From NCBI GenBank assembly GCA_040758525.1, contig JBFLVQ010000143.1:1-15854 (forward strand): DNA of 15,854 nucleotides, given 5' to 3'. Both the position numbers and the translations under genes were made by a program. Below are positions 1 to 7,530 of the stretch, piece after piece. Position 1 is the first letter of the stretch, and each line of letters begins with the position of its first letter. The notes beneath the pieces were generated by a model, which was not told the DNA's origin, did no database searches, and was given only the letters and a program-made list of their open reading frames with translations. The DNA comes from JBFLVQ01 sp040758525 (GTDB taxonomy: Bacteria; Acidobacteriota; Blastocatellia; Chloracidobacteriales; JADJPF01).

Positions 1-55
1 CTAATTATTGGTTTATATTGATAACTCTGGAAGGCTTGTTTTGGTATGCCCAGAA

Positions 56-87
56 TTGATACACCTTGGGTAGCAATATTGTATCAA
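56..87. repeat. 7-bp inverted repeat upstream of the ECF sigma gene
   Basis: TTGATAC (56-62) and GTATCAA (81-87) are perfect reverse complements separated by 18 bases. The first arm contains TTGATA, one mismatch from the -35 consensus. A poor -10-like hexamer, TTGTAT (79-84), lies 17 bases beyond it, so the repeat could overlap the promoter of the sigma gene. Another TTGATA occurs at 19-24. I see no gene in 1-174, and no strong Shine-Dalgarno sequence before the ATG at 175. Promoter and operator roles are inferred. Confidence 0.3.
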
Positions 88-174
88 CAAAGTTTTTGGA
101 CATCACGCATATTTGCTGTCAACTAACGAAAGAGGGACACAAAAGAAAAGCTTTTTACGGAAAACAACAAAATT

Positions 175-744
175 ATGACCAGACCAAGTGTATCGGAAAT
201 TACCCAGCTCTTGATCGCCTGGAGCAATGGCGATAAAAATGCACAGGAACAACTCATTCCTCTTGTTTACGATGAATTGCGCCATTTAGCTGCCAAATAT
301 TTGCGTCGTGAACACTCTGCCCACCTACTGCAAACCACTGCTTTGGTACATGAGGCTTATTTGAAACTTATCGATATAAAAGCTGTACAATGGCAAAGCC
401 GTGCCCACTTCTTTGGTATTGCTGCCAAACTTATGCGTCAGATTCTTGTTGACTATGCTCGTAGTCGTAATGCATCTAAACGCGGCGGTGATGCACTTAT
501 GCTCCCAATTGAGAATATTAATGATCTTGGTACAAGTCATGCCTGGGAGATTACTACTCTTAATGATGCACTTGATACCCTATATACACTTGATTCTCGT
601 CAAGGTCAGGTTGTTGAATACCGTTTCTTTGGCGGCATGACAAATGAAGAGATCGGCGAGATATTAAATATTGACGAGCGCACCGTCAAACGTGACTGGA
701 GCGCTGCGCGTGCTTGGTTGCTCTGCGAATTACAAAGAAAATAA
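175..744 (+). CDS. ECF-family RNA polymerase sigma factor (TIGR02999-like)
   Basis: This 189-residue protein has the sigma-70 ECF layout: region 2 at about residues 10-95 and a region 4 helix-turn-helix at about 126-186. The DNA-recognition part is the segment MTNEEIGEIL...DERTVKRDW. The family directs RNA polymerase to a small regulon. The LVHEAYLKL segment (57-65) matches the TIGR02999 type found in Acidobacteria and Planctomycetes. The acidic DAED stretch usual in ECF region 2.2 is replaced by QTTA (residues 53-56). In the related EcfP/PknT pair of Vibrio parahaemolyticus, a threonine in this region is phosphorylated by a partner kinase to activate the sigma factor. No anti-sigma gene is visible, and a Hanks-type kinase starts 8 bp after the stop, which fits kinase control. 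The start is the ATG at 175, and its Shine-Dalgarno sequence is weak. The family call is firm and the phospho-control is inferred. Confidence 0.9.
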   Translation: MTRPSVSEITQLLIAWSNGDKNAQEQLIPLVYDELRHLAAKYLRREHSAHLLQTTALVHEAYLKLIDIKAVQWQSRAHFFGIAAKLMRQILVDYARSRNASKRGGDALMLPIENINDLGTSHAWEITTLNDALDTLYTLDSRQGQVVEYRFFGGMTNEEIGEILNIDERTVKRDWSAARAWLLCELQRK

Positions 745-752
745 CGCTATCC

Positions 753-3752
753 ATGAGCGAACAGTACCACCGTAAATTAACAGAGCTGTTTCTTGCTGCA
801 TTAGACTATGCACCTAGCGAACGTGCCCACTTTCTCTCACAAGCCTGTGCCGATGACAATGTACTAAAAGATAAAATCGCAGAGATGCTTGCTGCTCATG
901 AATTATCCAATGCAATTTTGGACAAACCAGTATTTGAAATTGGTTTAGCACTGGTTGCCGCCAACACAGATTCAGAGAATGCCGAACCAGTAAACACACG
1001 TCAGCTTGGCAAGTATCAACTACTACATGAAATTGGACAGGGTGGGATGGGTGTTGTTTATCAAGCGATGCGTGCAGATTTGCCTCGTGCCAGACCAGTA
1101 GCAGTCAAAGTATTACGGCCTGGTATGAACACTGATGCCATTGTGCGCCGTTTCCATGCTGAGTATCAGATATTGGCAAGCTTGGAACATCCCAACATTG
1201 CACGATTATTTGATGGTGGTACAACCGATAACAATCTGCCCTATTTTGTTATGGAACTCGTCAATGGCACACCCATTGACGAGTATTGTCATACACATAA
1301 ACTCTCTTTAACAGAACGACTAGAATTGTTTCGCAAAGTGTGTGCAGCAGTCCAGTACGCACACTCTAACTTTATTATTCATCGCGATCTGAAACCAAGC
1401 AATATATTGGTGACGGCGGATGGCACACCCAAACTACTCGATTTTGGTATTGCCAAACTTATTAAGTCTGACAATATAAATGAGGAGTTGGAACTTACTC
1501 AGACTGGTCAGCAGTTGATGACACCAGCTTATGCTAGCCCTGAACAGATACAGGGAAAAGCTATCACAACAGCAGTTGACATCTACGCGTTAGGAATATT
1601 GCTCTACAAATTGCTTACTGGCTCTTTGCCTTACCAATTTTCTACGCTTACAGCATCAGAAATAGAACGTGTAATTTGTGAAGAGGAACCGATCAGACCG
1701 AGTGTGATGATAGATCGTTCTATACATCTTACACAGACCGATTCACCTATTGCTTCTTTTACTAGAGAATTAAAAAGAGAATTGAGCGGAGATATTGATA
1801 ACATTATCTTGATGGCGCTACGCAAAGAACCACAACGGCGTTATACCTCAGTAGAACAGTTTTCTCAAGATATACGACGCTATTTAGAAGGCTTTCCTAT
1901 TATCGCTCGTAAGGACACATTAAGCTATCGTATTAGCAAGTATGTGCGGCGCAATCGGCTATCATTAACAGTAACAGGGTTAGTAGTGTTATTGACAATT
2001 GTTGGCGCCACGACAACATTCTGGCAGGCTAGCGAAGCAGCACAAGAGCGCAATCGGGCAGAGATAGCACGCCAAATAACTGAAGCGCGTTCGCAGGATA
2101 TTCGTGAACTGGCCAATACATTTCTATTCAAGTTTAATGATCAGATTGAGAACTTGCCTGGCTCGACTTCTGCACGTGAGACATTAGTGAAAGAGTCGGT
2201 TAAGTATTTAGATAGATTGACTCAGCAGTCTGAGCAAGACAGATCATTACAACGTGATATGGCGCTTGCTTATCGAAAAGTAGGAGATGTGCAGGGTAGA
2301 CCCTATAGACCCAATGTTGGTGATACCACTGGCGCGTTGGAGAGCTATCAAAAATCTCTCCAGATCTTTGAGCAACTAACTGCTGCTTATCCAGAAGATA
2401 TTCAACTCCAAAATGAACTAGCAACTTCGCTAGAGAGAGCAGGAGAAATTTTTGCATTCACTGGTAATATTGATGCGGCGATAACTAACTATCGTAAAAC
2501 CCGTGTGATGCGTGAGAAGTTAGTAGATAACGATCCGGCTAATAGAGAAAATAGTAATCTACTGGCAGATTGCTATATCAAAATAGGTGATGCACTACGC
2601 TTAAGTGGAGACTTGCTGGCTGCTTTTAATCTTTATTGGCAAGCTTTAGAAATTCGCACCAATTTAATATCAATAGATCCACAAAACATCCAATTTCATC
2701 GTGGGGTAGCAGTTGCTTATATGAAGTTGACTGTTACACTGGAAGAGATTGGCGATATGAAAAAGGATATTACTGGCAATGCCTCACTAGCTTTGCCTTT
2801 ATATCAACAGGCACTGCGTTATAACAGTATAATGCAAGAGATTGTTACAACTTTATCAACTAAGAATCCCAATAATCTATTTGCTCAAAGCGAAGTCGCC
2901 GGTTGTAAGCTAAAGAATGGTTTAACATTGCTTAAGATTGGAGAGTTTAGTAAGGCAATAAAATATTTTCAGGATGCTTTAGTAGTATTTGAGAGGTTGG
3001 TAAAAGACGATCCTAAGAATGTTGAATACCATAGACAGTTGGCAATGATCTATAGCAGTCTAGGAGAAGCTACACTAGCTATTGGAGATACTAATAGAGC
3101 CATTGCTTTATGCCAAAAATCACTCTCTATCTACGAACTATTAATCCAAACGGATGCTAAGAACACACTACTGCAACGTATCTTAGCCGATACTCATGAT
3201 ATTATTGCGCGAGCGTTTTTGCGCAATGGTCATATTGTTGAAGCAATAGAACAGGCAAAAAGATCTTTCTATATTCGCAAAGCATTAAATGAACACCAAC
3301 TGTCAAATTCTCTATTTCGTGTTGAATTATTGCGTAGTTTAAGATTTTTAACGGATCTATTGATCAAAACTGGGTACATATCAGAAGCCGACAGACTTAC
3401 AGAAGAGATTCTAATGAGATATAAATTACGTGTTGAACGAAAAGAAGCATCTGCAGTAGAGTTGGCCGATTATGCTTGGTTGTTGCTAAGCTACGAACCC
3501 AAAAAATTAAACAACACAACCATTGCTCTTGAGTATGCCAAACAGGCTAATAACATCGCCAATGGAAAAAATCTTGCTATACTGCTTAAGCTATTTAGAG
3601 CATATCATCTAACCGGAGATGATAAAAATGCGCAGGCAACCAGCCAGCATTTTGTTAGTTTATTACCATTGCTTAATTCTACCGAACGAAATCAGATCTT
3701 AAAGATGCTTGATAGAGATTTGAAGCGAATAACTGTTTCTGCAAAAAAATAG
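753..3752 (+). CDS. Transmembrane Hanks-type Ser/Thr protein kinase with C-terminal TPR repeats
   Basis: The 999-residue protein starts with about 85 helical residues, followed by a complete kinase domain at about 87-375. Visible motifs are the glycine loop GQGGMG (95-100), K119 in VAVKV, E137 in helix C, HRDLKPSN with catalytic D212, DFG (230-232), and SPE (262-264) replacing APE. T249, T251 and T257 lie in the activation segment. Basic residues (RISKYVRRNR) precede a single membrane helix at about 403-423, so the positive-inside rule puts the kinase in the cytoplasm and the rest outside. The tail of about 575 residues is helical, with repeated TPR-like units (for example GALESYQKSLQIFEQL and AIKYFQDALVVFERL), probably for protein binding. 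The ATG at 753 is preferred over an upstream in-frame TTG at 714 that would overlap the sigma gene. The likely partner is the adjacent sigma factor. All catalytic residues are intact. Confidence 0.93.
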   Translation: MSEQYHRKLTELFLAALDYAPSERAHFLSQACADDNVLKDKIAEMLAAHELSNAILDKPVFEIGLALVAANTDSENAEPVNTRQLGKYQLLHEIGQGGMGVVYQAMRADLPRARPVAVKVLRPGMNTDAIVRRFHAEYQILASLEHPNIARLFDGGTTDNNLPYFVMELVNGTPIDEYCHTHKLSLTERLELFRKVCAAVQYAHSNFIIHRDLKPSNILVTADGTPKLLDFGIAKLIKSDNINEELELTQTGQQLMTPAYASPEQIQGKAITTAVDIYALGILLYKLLTGSLPYQFSTLTASEIERVICEEEPIRPSVMIDRSIHLTQTDSPIASFTRELKRELSGDIDNIILMALRKEPQRRYTSVEQFSQDIRRYLEGFPIIARKDTLSYRISKYVRRNRLSLTVTGLVVLLTIVGATTTFWQASEAAQERNRAEIARQITEARSQDIRELANTFLFKFNDQIENLPGSTSARETLVKESVKYLDRLTQQSEQDRSLQRDMALAYRKVGDVQGRPYRPNVGDTTGALESYQKSLQIFEQLTAAYPEDIQLQNELATSLERAGEIFAFTGNIDAAITNYRKTRVMREKLVDNDPANRENSNLLADCYIKIGDALRLSGDLLAAFNLYWQALEIRTNLISIDPQNIQFHRGVAVAYMKLTVTLEEIGDMKKDITGNASLALPLYQQALRYNSIMQEIVTTLSTKNPNNLFAQSEVAGCKLKNGLTLLKIGEFSKAIKYFQDALVVFERLVKDDPKNVEYHRQLAMIYSSLGEATLAIGDTNRAIALCQKSLSIYELLIQTDAKNTLLQRILADTHDIIARAFLRNGHIVEAIEQAKRSFYIRKALNEHQLSNSLFRVELLRSLRFLTDLLIKTGYISEADRLTEEILMRYKLRVERKEASAVELADYAWLLLSYEPKKLNNTTIALEYAKQANNIANGKNLAILLKLFRAYHLTGDDKNAQATSQHFVSLLPLLNSTERNQILKMLDRDLKRITVSAKK

Positions 3753-3775
3753 CCTCCATCAGCTTTCTTAATAAC

Positions 3776-4642
3776 TTAAAACGATCTTGTCTTACTAAAA
3801 ACAATTGTTGAACAAAGCGCGGGTGGCTCTGGTACTACTGTACTAGAGTCTGTTCGAATGGGAACTACTTTTAACATAGTTTTGTTAAGACAAACTAATT
3901 GTTCGTATAGATAATCAATATCTGACGTGAGTTTATCGGTCTGCTGGCAATTGTTGCTAAGAGTAACCAAATAGAACTTCAGCGGAGAGAAACTATATAG
4001 CTCTTCCTCTCCATGAAGCAGATGAGCCTTATCGGTCTCCTTTATAATAATTTTGACACCAACGCTGTCTGCTACATAGCCAAAAAATTTGTTATAAAGC
4101 TCTCCGCTTGGTTCTGGATCTTTACAACGCAAATTCCACTGTGTGAGCTTACCATTATGGCAGTGCAGTTTATACCCATAGAGCTCTCCTTCGTTGAAAT
4201 AGAAACGGGCTTTCAAATGAGAAAAATCTTTTGGCAACTCTGTATTATAAAGTTTTTCCCAATCTAATACGTATTTAAAGCTTAATAGTCTATCAGAACA
4301 CTTAGGATCATAATTACTCTCAGTACTCTTTGTTATCTCATAATCAGTCCGACCATCACTATGATTAATATCGAGTCTAAAGATTCCTTCTATATCTCTT
4401 ATATCTTTTTCATCAATTAAACTGCGGGTTTCTATATCAAAAGCTTGTATACACAAACAAGGTTGGTGTTCTTCCACATCAAGAATACCAAACATCGCCC
4501 TACTGGATTGCATATCTAAAAACAGTCCAGATAATCCAGAGACTTTTAAGCATATACCAGACCATAGAGTAGGAGGAAGATCCGGCTCTTCGATAGGATT
4601 CTTCACGTTCTTCTGGGCAGCTTTCTTCTTAGTTATTGGCAT
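3776..4642 (-). CDS. Hypothetical protein, 288 residues, no recognised family
   Basis: I do not recognise this protein. The first 20 residues are Lys-rich (ITKKKAAQKNVKN), then a mostly beta-like segment begins at PPTLWSGICLKVSGLSGLF. There is no signal peptide, no membrane helix and no known catalytic motif. About nine cysteines are spread without a clear CxxC pair, and charged and neutral residues alternate as in a soluble globular protein. A G-rich Shine-Dalgarno sequence (AAGGGGGCG on the minus strand, about 4648-4656) precedes the ATG by a few bases, and a perfect TATAAT lies at 4668-4673, so it is probably a real, independently expressed gene. It converges with the kinase gene, leaving only 23 bp between stops. 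The coding sequence looks more AT-rich than the M16 gene upstream. It could be a lineage-restricted protein. Confidence 0.7.
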   Translation of the reverse strand: MPITKKKAAQKNVKNPIEEPDLPPTLWSGICLKVSGLSGLFLDMQSSRAMFGILDVEEHQPCLCIQAFDIETRSLIDEKDIRDIEGIFRLDINHSDGRTDYEITKSTESNYDPKCSDRLLSFKYVLDWEKLYNTELPKDFSHLKARFYFNEGELYGYKLHCHNGKLTQWNLRCKDPEPSGELYNKFFGYVADSVGVKIIIKETDKAHLLHGEEELYSFSPLKFYLVTLSNNCQQTDKLTSDIDYLYEQLVCLNKTMLKVVPIRTDSSTVVPEPPALCSTIVFSKTRSF

Positions 4643-4667
4643 AGACCCGCCCCCTTAAAAGTCTCGA

Positions 4668-4673
4668 ATTATA
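4668..4673 (-). promoter_or_regulatory. Perfect -10 hexamer upstream of the hypothetical gene
   Basis: The minus strand reads TATAAT here, 25 bases before the hypothetical gene's ATG. This would give an untranslated leader of about 18 bases carrying the G-rich Shine-Dalgarno sequence. No good -35 hexamer sits 16-18 bases upstream (GAGTAC at 17), and the spacer falls inside the inverted repeat at 4671-4707. It could be an activator-dependent promoter or chance AT richness. Confidence 0.35.
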
Positions 4674-4707
4674 GAGACAAAGAGTATAGAGTACTCTCTG
4701 TCTCTAT
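4671..4707. terminator. 37-bp near-perfect inverted repeat; terminator or operator
   Basis: The arms are 4671-4686 and 4692-4707, 16 bases each, pairing at 15 of 16 positions (one A/C mismatch at the tenth pair) around the loop TAGAG. It lies 15 bases past the M16 stop codon, so on the minus strand it would fold in the 3' end of the M16 message. The sequence after it (AATTCGAGACTTTT) has no immediate T-run, so it is not a textbook intrinsic terminator. It also overlaps the TATAAT of the next gene, so an operator role is possible. A further GTCTC at 4661-4665 could pair with GAGAC in the left arm. Confidence 0.6.
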
Positions 4708-4722
4708 GACAATACTAATCCA

Positions 4723-7500
4723 TTATTTTGTCGTCTTGGCAAAATCGCCAGCTTTGATTATGGTAATCTTAGCAGGATCAATATGTCGGCGCATTGCGGC
4801 AAGGATCTGTTCAGGAGTGAGAGCCTGGACTTTATTCTCGAACTCCTCATCCCAAGTCAGGGTACGATTCAAGAAGAGATAAGAGCGTTGACGATTGGCA
4901 AGTTCACGATCTTGTGCACGACTAACCTGACGTGATTGTAAGAAGCCTGATTTAGCGGCTGTGATCTCTTCGGCGCTAAAGCCATCCTTTAATACCTTCT
5001 CAATCTCTTCTTTGAAAGCAACCTCTAGTTTGGCAGCGTTTTGTGGTGCATAAATAGCGAAAGCAGTAAAACGGCCTACCTTATCAAATGAGTCGGCAGC
5101 TAGTTGCGAACCAACACCATAACTGAGTCCATCTTGCTGGCGTATACGTCTAGCCAAGCGAGAATTGAGGAAGCCACCACCAAGCATGTAATTACCGAAG
5201 ACCAGCGCTGGATAATCCGGATCATCATCACGTATATTGAGCACTTGACCGGCTAAGAACATTGCGTTAGCTTTATCCGGCGTCTCAAAAGATTTATTGA
5301 CTGCAGCAATCTCTTTGTAGCTATCAGCAATCCGCTGATAAGGGCGTGGGCTCTTCCAACTATTAAACAATTCACCAATCAAGCTAGTTATCTGCTTATC
5401 ATCGAAATCGCCCACCACTACTGCTTCTGCTGTAGAAACACCATAGAAGTCCTTGTAAAAACTCTTAACTTGATCCAGTGTAGTGGCTTTGATCTCTTCA
5501 ATCTCTTCTTCAAAGGTAGCAACATAGCGTACATCACCTTTAGGATATTGATTGAAGTGGCGTGAAAAGGCGTTAAATCCGATTGCTTGCGGTTCGCTAC
5601 GCTGCGATTCTAGGCCGGCCAGTTGTTCTTGCTTGAGTAGTTCAAACTCCTCGGCTGGGAAAGCTGGCTCGCGTAGAACCTCTGCCGCCAGGCGAATTAC
5701 ATCAGGCAGATTATCACGCACGGTTTCGATCGAGATGCTTGCTTGTGTTGCGCCACCAAAGACAAATACTCTTGCCTTGAGACGATCGAATTCATCTTTG
5801 ATCTGCTGACGAGTGTGTTTGGTAGTGCCACGCATTAACATCTGACCAGCTAATTGTGCTGACATACTACGATTCATTAAGCTGCTCTGATCACCAAAAT
5901 GGAAGACAAGTGTGGCTACTACTGTATTACCACGTGTCTTCTTGGGTAGTAGCGAAAATTTAAGACCATTGGTTAGATTCTGTTTTATTGTACGTTTCTC
6001 GATATTGGCAGGCGAAGCATCAAACACTTCACCGGCGGCTACCACTGCTTCACCCTTATAGTCCTTGAGCATCTCTGCTACATCGGGTACTGCCGGAATC
6101 TCGGCGCGATCCGGCTTAGCGGTTGGCATAAACATCCCTACTGTGCGATTTGATGGCTTCAAGTAGATAGCAGCAACACGCTGTACATCTTCAAGAGAGA
6201 CTTTCTTGATACGGTCACGGTGTAAGAAGTATAGTCGCCAATCACCCATACCTATATATTCGCTCAATGTTAAACAGACACTCTGGGAGGAATTGAGAGT
6301 AAGTTCAATCTGCTTAAGTAGCGCAGTACGTGCTCGCTCAACCTCCTCCTTAGTAGGTGGATTGGTATCGATCTCCTCTACTACCTTAAGCATCGTTTCA
6401 CGCGCATCATCGAGCGAGTTCTCCTGACGTACTTCAGCGAAAAAGGTGAGTAGACCGGGCTCACGTAGTTGGTAGTTGAAACCACCAATTGCAGAAGCTT
6501 TCTTGGTCTCTACCAGCGCCTTGTGTAGACGACCTGAAGGAGTATCACCAAGAACTTCTGTAAGTATATCGACAGCGGCAAAATCGGTATGTGAACCAGC
6601 AGGGATATGATAAGCAGCACAGACTGCCTGTACATCACCAACGCGCCGCACTACTACTTGACGCTCACCATCCTGTATTGGCTCGGCTGTATAGGTCTTT
6701 ATTAGCGAGCGTGGCGAACGTGGGATCGAGCCAAAAAGTTTATTGATCAGATTGAGTGTTTTTGCTTCATCAAACTTCCCTGCTACTGTAAGAACAGCAT
6801 TATCAGGTTGATAGTATTTTCTATAGAAACCTTGCAATCGTTCAATTGGTACATTCTCGATATCGGAGCGTGCTCCTATGGTAGAACGACCATAGTTATG
6901 CCATACATAGGCAGCAGAAGCAGTGCGCTCTAGCATTACACCGATAGGACTGTTCTCACCTGATTCAAACTCGTTGCGCACCACAGTCATTTCACTGTCT
7001 AGATCTTTCTTGGCAATAAAAGAATTGACCATACGATCGGCTTCTAGATCGAGTGCCCATTCAAGATTCTCATCGCTCGCCTGGAAAGTTTCAAAATAGT
7101 TGGTACGATCAAACCAGGTTGTGCCATTGGGACGAGCGCCATGTTGAGTGAGTTCCTGGGTGATATTGGTATGCTTGGTTGAGCCTTTGAACATCAGATG
7201 TTCAAGCAGGTGTGCCATTCCCTTCTCACCATAATCTTCATGACGTGAGCCTACTAGATAGGTGATATTAACTGTGATAGTTGGTTTGGAAGGATCAGGA
7301 AAGAGTAGCACCCGCAGACCATTCGACAACTGATATTCGTTAATTCCTTCAACCGATGTGACACGTTTAACACCTTGGGGTAGCGCTATATTGGGCTGGT
7401 TTGTACCACCCTCAGCCGCAACCACATGTATGGCTGTTATACTGCCGCCGAGCAACAGTAACGCCAACAGAAGCATAAAATATGATCTGCAAATTCTCAT
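4723..7500 (-). CDS. Secreted M16-family (pitrilysin/insulinase-like) zinc metallopeptidase, two-domain
   Basis: The 925-residue precursor begins with a signal peptide (MRICRSYFMLLLALLLLGG...VVAA, cleavage near residue 29), so it acts in the periplasm or outside. The N-terminal M16 half (about 52-270 plus a second lobe to about 480) carries the inverted zinc motif HLLEH at 97-101 and the third ligand E177 in VVRNEFESGENSP, spaced as in active members. The C-terminal half (about 505-925) aligns with the first, but the metal motif is degenerate (QLAGQ, 549-553). It keeps the substrate-side segment RRIRQQDGLSYG. This active-plus-inactive pair in one chain is the usual pitrilysin/PqqL-type design. 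These enzymes degrade peptides in a closed chamber; the substrate here is unknown. The ATG has a good Shine-Dalgarno sequence (TGAGGAGA at 7509-7516). It lies 30 bp downstream of the GH57 gene and is probably co-transcribed with it. Confidence 0.93.
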   Translation of the reverse strand: MRICRSYFMLLLALLLLGGSITAIHVVAAEGGTNQPNIALPQGVKRVTSVEGINEYQLSNGLRVLLFPDPSKPTITVNITYLVGSRHEDYGEKGMAHLLEHLMFKGSTKHTNITQELTQHGARPNGTTWFDRTNYFETFQASDENLEWALDLEADRMVNSFIAKKDLDSEMTVVRNEFESGENSPIGVMLERTASAAYVWHNYGRSTIGARSDIENVPIERLQGFYRKYYQPDNAVLTVAGKFDEAKTLNLINKLFGSIPRSPRSLIKTYTAEPIQDGERQVVVRRVGDVQAVCAAYHIPAGSHTDFAAVDILTEVLGDTPSGRLHKALVETKKASAIGGFNYQLREPGLLTFFAEVRQENSLDDARETMLKVVEEIDTNPPTKEEVERARTALLKQIELTLNSSQSVCLTLSEYIGMGDWRLYFLHRDRIKKVSLEDVQRVAAIYLKPSNRTVGMFMPTAKPDRAEIPAVPDVAEMLKDYKGEAVVAAGEVFDASPANIEKRTIKQNLTNGLKFSLLPKKTRGNTVVATLVFHFGDQSSLMNRSMSAQLAGQMLMRGTTKHTRQQIKDEFDRLKARVFVFGGATQASISIETVRDNLPDVIRLAAEVLREPAFPAEEFELLKQEQLAGLESQRSEPQAIGFNAFSRHFNQYPKGDVRYVATFEEEIEEIKATTLDQVKSFYKDFYGVSTAEAVVVGDFDDKQITSLIGELFNSWKSPRPYQRIADSYKEIAAVNKSFETPDKANAMFLAGQVLNIRDDDPDYPALVFGNYMLGGGFLNSRLARRIRQQDGLSYGVGSQLAADSFDKVGRFTAFAIYAPQNAAKLEVAFKEEIEKVLKDGFSAEEITAAKSGFLQSRQVSRAQDRELANRQRSYLFLNRTLTWDEEFENKVQALTPEQILAAMRRHIDPAKITIIKAGDFAKTTK

Positions 7501-7530
7501 ATTAATTATCTCCTCAAGAATTAGCTAATG

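Noticed and set aside
549..742. Possible anti-sigma gene or a second frame inside the sigma gene
   Set aside because: Frames overlapping the sigma gene carry no membrane or zinc motif and are explained by the sigma coding sequence.
714..752. TTG start that would lengthen the kinase by 13 residues
   Set aside because: It would overlap the sigma factor gene, and the ATG at 753 fits the normal acidobacterial kinase N-terminus.
5300..6460. Open frames antisense to the M16 gene
   Set aside because: They are Ser/Arg-rich shadow translations with no domain, over a clearly coding M16 sequence.
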